From Salinarimonadaceae bacterium (GTDB lineage: Bacteria; Pseudomonadota; Alphaproteobacteria; Rhizobiales; Beijerinckiaceae): a stretch of 47,778 bases of DNA. Position 1 is the first letter of the stretch; each line of letters starts with the position of its first letter. Shown piece by piece: positions 46,435 through 47,778 of this stretch. The notes beneath the pieces are model-generated. The model was not told the DNA's origin. It worked only from the letters and a program-made list of their open reading frames with translations, and ran no database searches. Position numbers and translations under genes: made by a program. The stretch lies in the NCBI GenBank assembly GCA_007693435.1, contig REDO01000048.1, positions 1 through 47,778 on the forward strand, read 5' to 3'.

Positions 46435-47576
46435 TAAGCGGCCTCGCGTCTACGGAAATTTATACGAAAGATAGGCATTAGGAGATGAGTACTAATATGA
46501 TTGACAACGGGAACGACTACACCATCGCCAGTCAAATGGTAGGCTTCATTATAATTATCGGGCAGTATGTAATCGTCGGGTAGGCCCATGAGGCGCGCTG
46601 TCTCGCGACTAGATATCAGTCTTGAGCGCACTTTTGACCCATGAATAAATATGACGAACTGGCGGCTTGATCCGCCGCTGGGAGTCCGAAGGCAGCCAGC
46701 AATATCGTCAAAGCGAACCTCAGCCCTCTGCTGTTTCGCGCCACTTGAGTTAGAGCGAGTACGTCTGTAAAGGGTTCCCACCGTAATCAAGCCAGAAATT
46801 CTTGCAGTCTCGATTTTACGCCTGTTGTGATCGCTCATCATTGCAATGAGCTTTGCCGTTTCTTCATCGCTATGCCAATCGACACTTTCTGGGTGCTGTT
46901 CGATAATATCCAATAGTTTCAGCGTTTTTTCCTGTGGAGAGGGTAGGGTCCACCATATCCAATTCATTTTTATTTCGGAATCTAGCTGATCGTGGGCGCG
47001 AATAAGCATTCGTGTGTGCCAATTTGTATGCGGCGTGTCAGATGTCAGAATCGGATCAATATAAGAGTTTTCTTTAACCGCGAGAATAAACAGTCGTGGC
47101 CGCGACTGCGGAACGAATAGCGCGGCATCTACAACGATCGCACCATAGCGATACCCGCCCTCGCGCAAGGCATTGCAGATGGCGGCAAAGTCACGGCCCT
47201 TGTGCGAGGTCAGCGTTCCGCAGACGTTTTCAAGGACGATCTGGTCCGGTCCCCGCCCCTCGGCGTTTAGCGCACACACCAGTCGCCAGAACGGCCAAAA
47301 AGTGCCGGAGCGCTCCCCTCGCAGCCCCGCTCCCCCGCCGGCCAATGACAGATCTTGGCAAGGAAATGAGCCCCAAACGAGAGCCGGCCGCCCGGGGAGA
47401 TCAGCAGGGTCTAGCTCGCGAACGTCGCGCGTGACCAAGGTTCCTTTGCCCCAGTTTGCATCGTAGATTCGCCCCTTCTTATTGTCGAAGTCATTGGCGA
47501 AAATGCATTTCCATGCCGGACCTAAACCGGCCCTCGCCATACCGCCTCCAGCGAAGAACTCGTAAAAATCTGGCAT
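46434..47576 (-). CDS. DNA (cytosine-5-)-methyltransferase
   Basis: The 380-residue protein makes 5-methylcytosine in DNA with SAM. Motifs in order: FYEFFAGGGMARAGLG (4-19, motif I), GSFPCQDLSLAG with catalytic Cys73 (69-80, motif IV), VLENVCG (114-120, motif VI with ENV), VPQSRPRLFI (motif VIII), then a variable target-recognition region (about 190-290). After it come EVRFDDIAGCLRTPSGGSSRQ-like sequence (in pieces, motif IX area), RETARLMGLP, and GDGVVVPVV (motif X). All catalytic parts are present. The ATG at 47576 has AGGTTGAG upstream. It is translationally coupled to the nuclease-like gene, and vsr lies beyond that. Confidence 0.95.
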   Translation of the reverse strand: MPDFYEFFAGGGMARAGLGPAWKCIFANDFDNKKGRIYDANWGKGTLVTRDVRELDPADLPGRPALVWGSFPCQDLSLAGGGAGLRGERSGTFWPFWRLVCALNAEGRGPDQIVLENVCGTLTSHKGRDFAAICNALREGGYRYGAIVVDAALFVPQSRPRLFILAVKENSYIDPILTSDTPHTNWHTRMLIRAHDQLDSEIKMNWIWWTLPSPQEKTLKLLDIIEQHPESVDWHSDEETAKLIAMMSDHNRRKIETARISGLITVGTLYRRTRSNSSGAKQQRAEVRFDDIAGCLRTPSGGSSRQFVIFIHGSKVRSRLISSRETARLMGLPDDYILPDNYNEAYHLTGDGVVVPVVNHISTHLLMPIFRINFRRREAA

Positions 47577-47723
47577 GGCTCAACCTATGTTTCCGAGCGG
47601 GGCGGCGAGAATGGCTGCCTAACGACAAACCGCTAATGCTGAAAGCAGCTGTCGAGAATCATCCTCTCCTTCTCATTTTTCGAAAACATTAATGTAGCGC
47701 AGGCATCGCGTCCACGCCGCCCG

Positions 47724-47778
47724 TCATCCCGAACGCCCGCCTTCCATGATCTTCGTCAGCACCCGCGCGGTGTAATCC
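47724..47778 (-). CDS. C-terminal end of an unidentified gene (runs off window)
   Basis: The last 17 codons of a minus-strand frame, DYTARVLTKIMEGGRSG, end at a TGA (47724-47726). Codons are mostly G or C at the third position, like chromosomal genes here and unlike the adjacent island. Too little is present to name the protein. The 147 bases between it and the methyltransferase start hold no gene that I can see. Confidence 0.5.
   Translation of the reverse strand, partial: DYTARVLTKIMEGGRSG

Larger units (their letters stand above)
45543..47723. other. Low-GC island (restriction-modification genes)
   Basis: From just after vsr to just before the last partial gene the DNA is visibly AT-richer than the rest of the window, with many A/T third positions and TTAA/AATT runs. 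It carries only the nuclease-like and methyltransferase genes. I saw no integrase, transposase or flanking repeats. The composition points to recent horizontal gain. Confidence 0.7.

Noticed and set aside
47577-47723. Possible controller (C) protein gene upstream of the methyltransferase
   Set aside because: The short open frames there have no helix-turn-helix pattern and no ribosome-binding site.
45543-47723. Search for integrase, transposase, tRNA attachment site or flanking repeats around the low-GC island
   Set aside because: None was visible within the window. The island is called on composition and gene content alone.

Overview
The window looks like chromosomal DNA from a flagellated, GC-rich alphaproteobacterium, most likely in the Hyphomicrobiales (Rhizobiales). 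The evidence is the gene content and order: rnpB next to mraZ and the division/cell-wall cluster; motE-flgH-fliL-fliP; comF-grxC-nitrilase-DUF1178; accA; dnaK-dnaJ followed by a PmtA-like methyltransferase; and a large coiled-coil/Sel1 polar-type protein. Genus cannot be fixed from sequence reading alone.

Layout. 1-1082: start of a glycine-rich lipoprotein gene (minus strand), the RNase P RNA gene and a long mraZ leader. 1083-16445: the dcw cluster mraZ-rsmH-ftsL-ftsI-murE-murF-mraY-murD, then an opposing alpha/beta-hydrolase gene that breaks the cluster, then ftsW-murG-murC-murB. Most junctions in each block are ATGA/GTGA overlaps or gaps of a few bases. ddl, ftsQ, ftsA and ftsZ do not follow murB; tyrS (opposite strand) and anmK (anhydromuramic acid recycling) do. 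19040-23913: a flgC-like gene, recQ, and the flagellar run motE-flgH-fliL-fliP on the minus strand. 24055-27254: an Lhr-type helicase and PdeM-type nuclease pair from the ligase-associated repair set. 27265-28087: a Fic toxin with a VbhA-like antitoxin, sitting at the downstream end of comF-grxC-nitrilase-DUF1178. 30828-37849: accA, an L,D-transpeptidase-type lipoprotein and a 1413-residue coiled-coil/membrane/Sel1 protein. 37996-40998: a TauE/SafE exporter, its TIGR02186 partner and an aminotransferase. 41008-44908: dnaK-dnaJ-pmtA (minus strand) behind a good RpoH-type promoter. 45102-47576: vsr, an unassigned PD-(D/E)XK-like protein and a C5-cytosine methyltransferase; the last two are clearly less GC-rich than everything else and look acquired. 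The window ends in the last codons of an unidentified minus-strand gene.

How it works together. Most of the window serves envelope growth: lipid II synthesis (murE/F/D/C/B/G, mraY), septal polymerisation (ftsI, ftsW, ftsL), recycling (anmK), cross-link modification (L,D-transpeptidase) and probably polar organisation (Sel1 protein). Four intergenic regions, upstream of mraZ, ftsW, the L,D-transpeptidase and the polar protein, each carry a one-mismatch TTAA-N7-TTAA site of the CtrA type and a GANTC (CcrM) site. This suggests that these envelope genes share cell-cycle control. The most interesting items for follow-up are this candidate regulon, the hydrolase inserted in the dcw cluster, the restriction-modification island with an unclassified nuclease, and the Fic module whose FIC motif lacks its last arginine.
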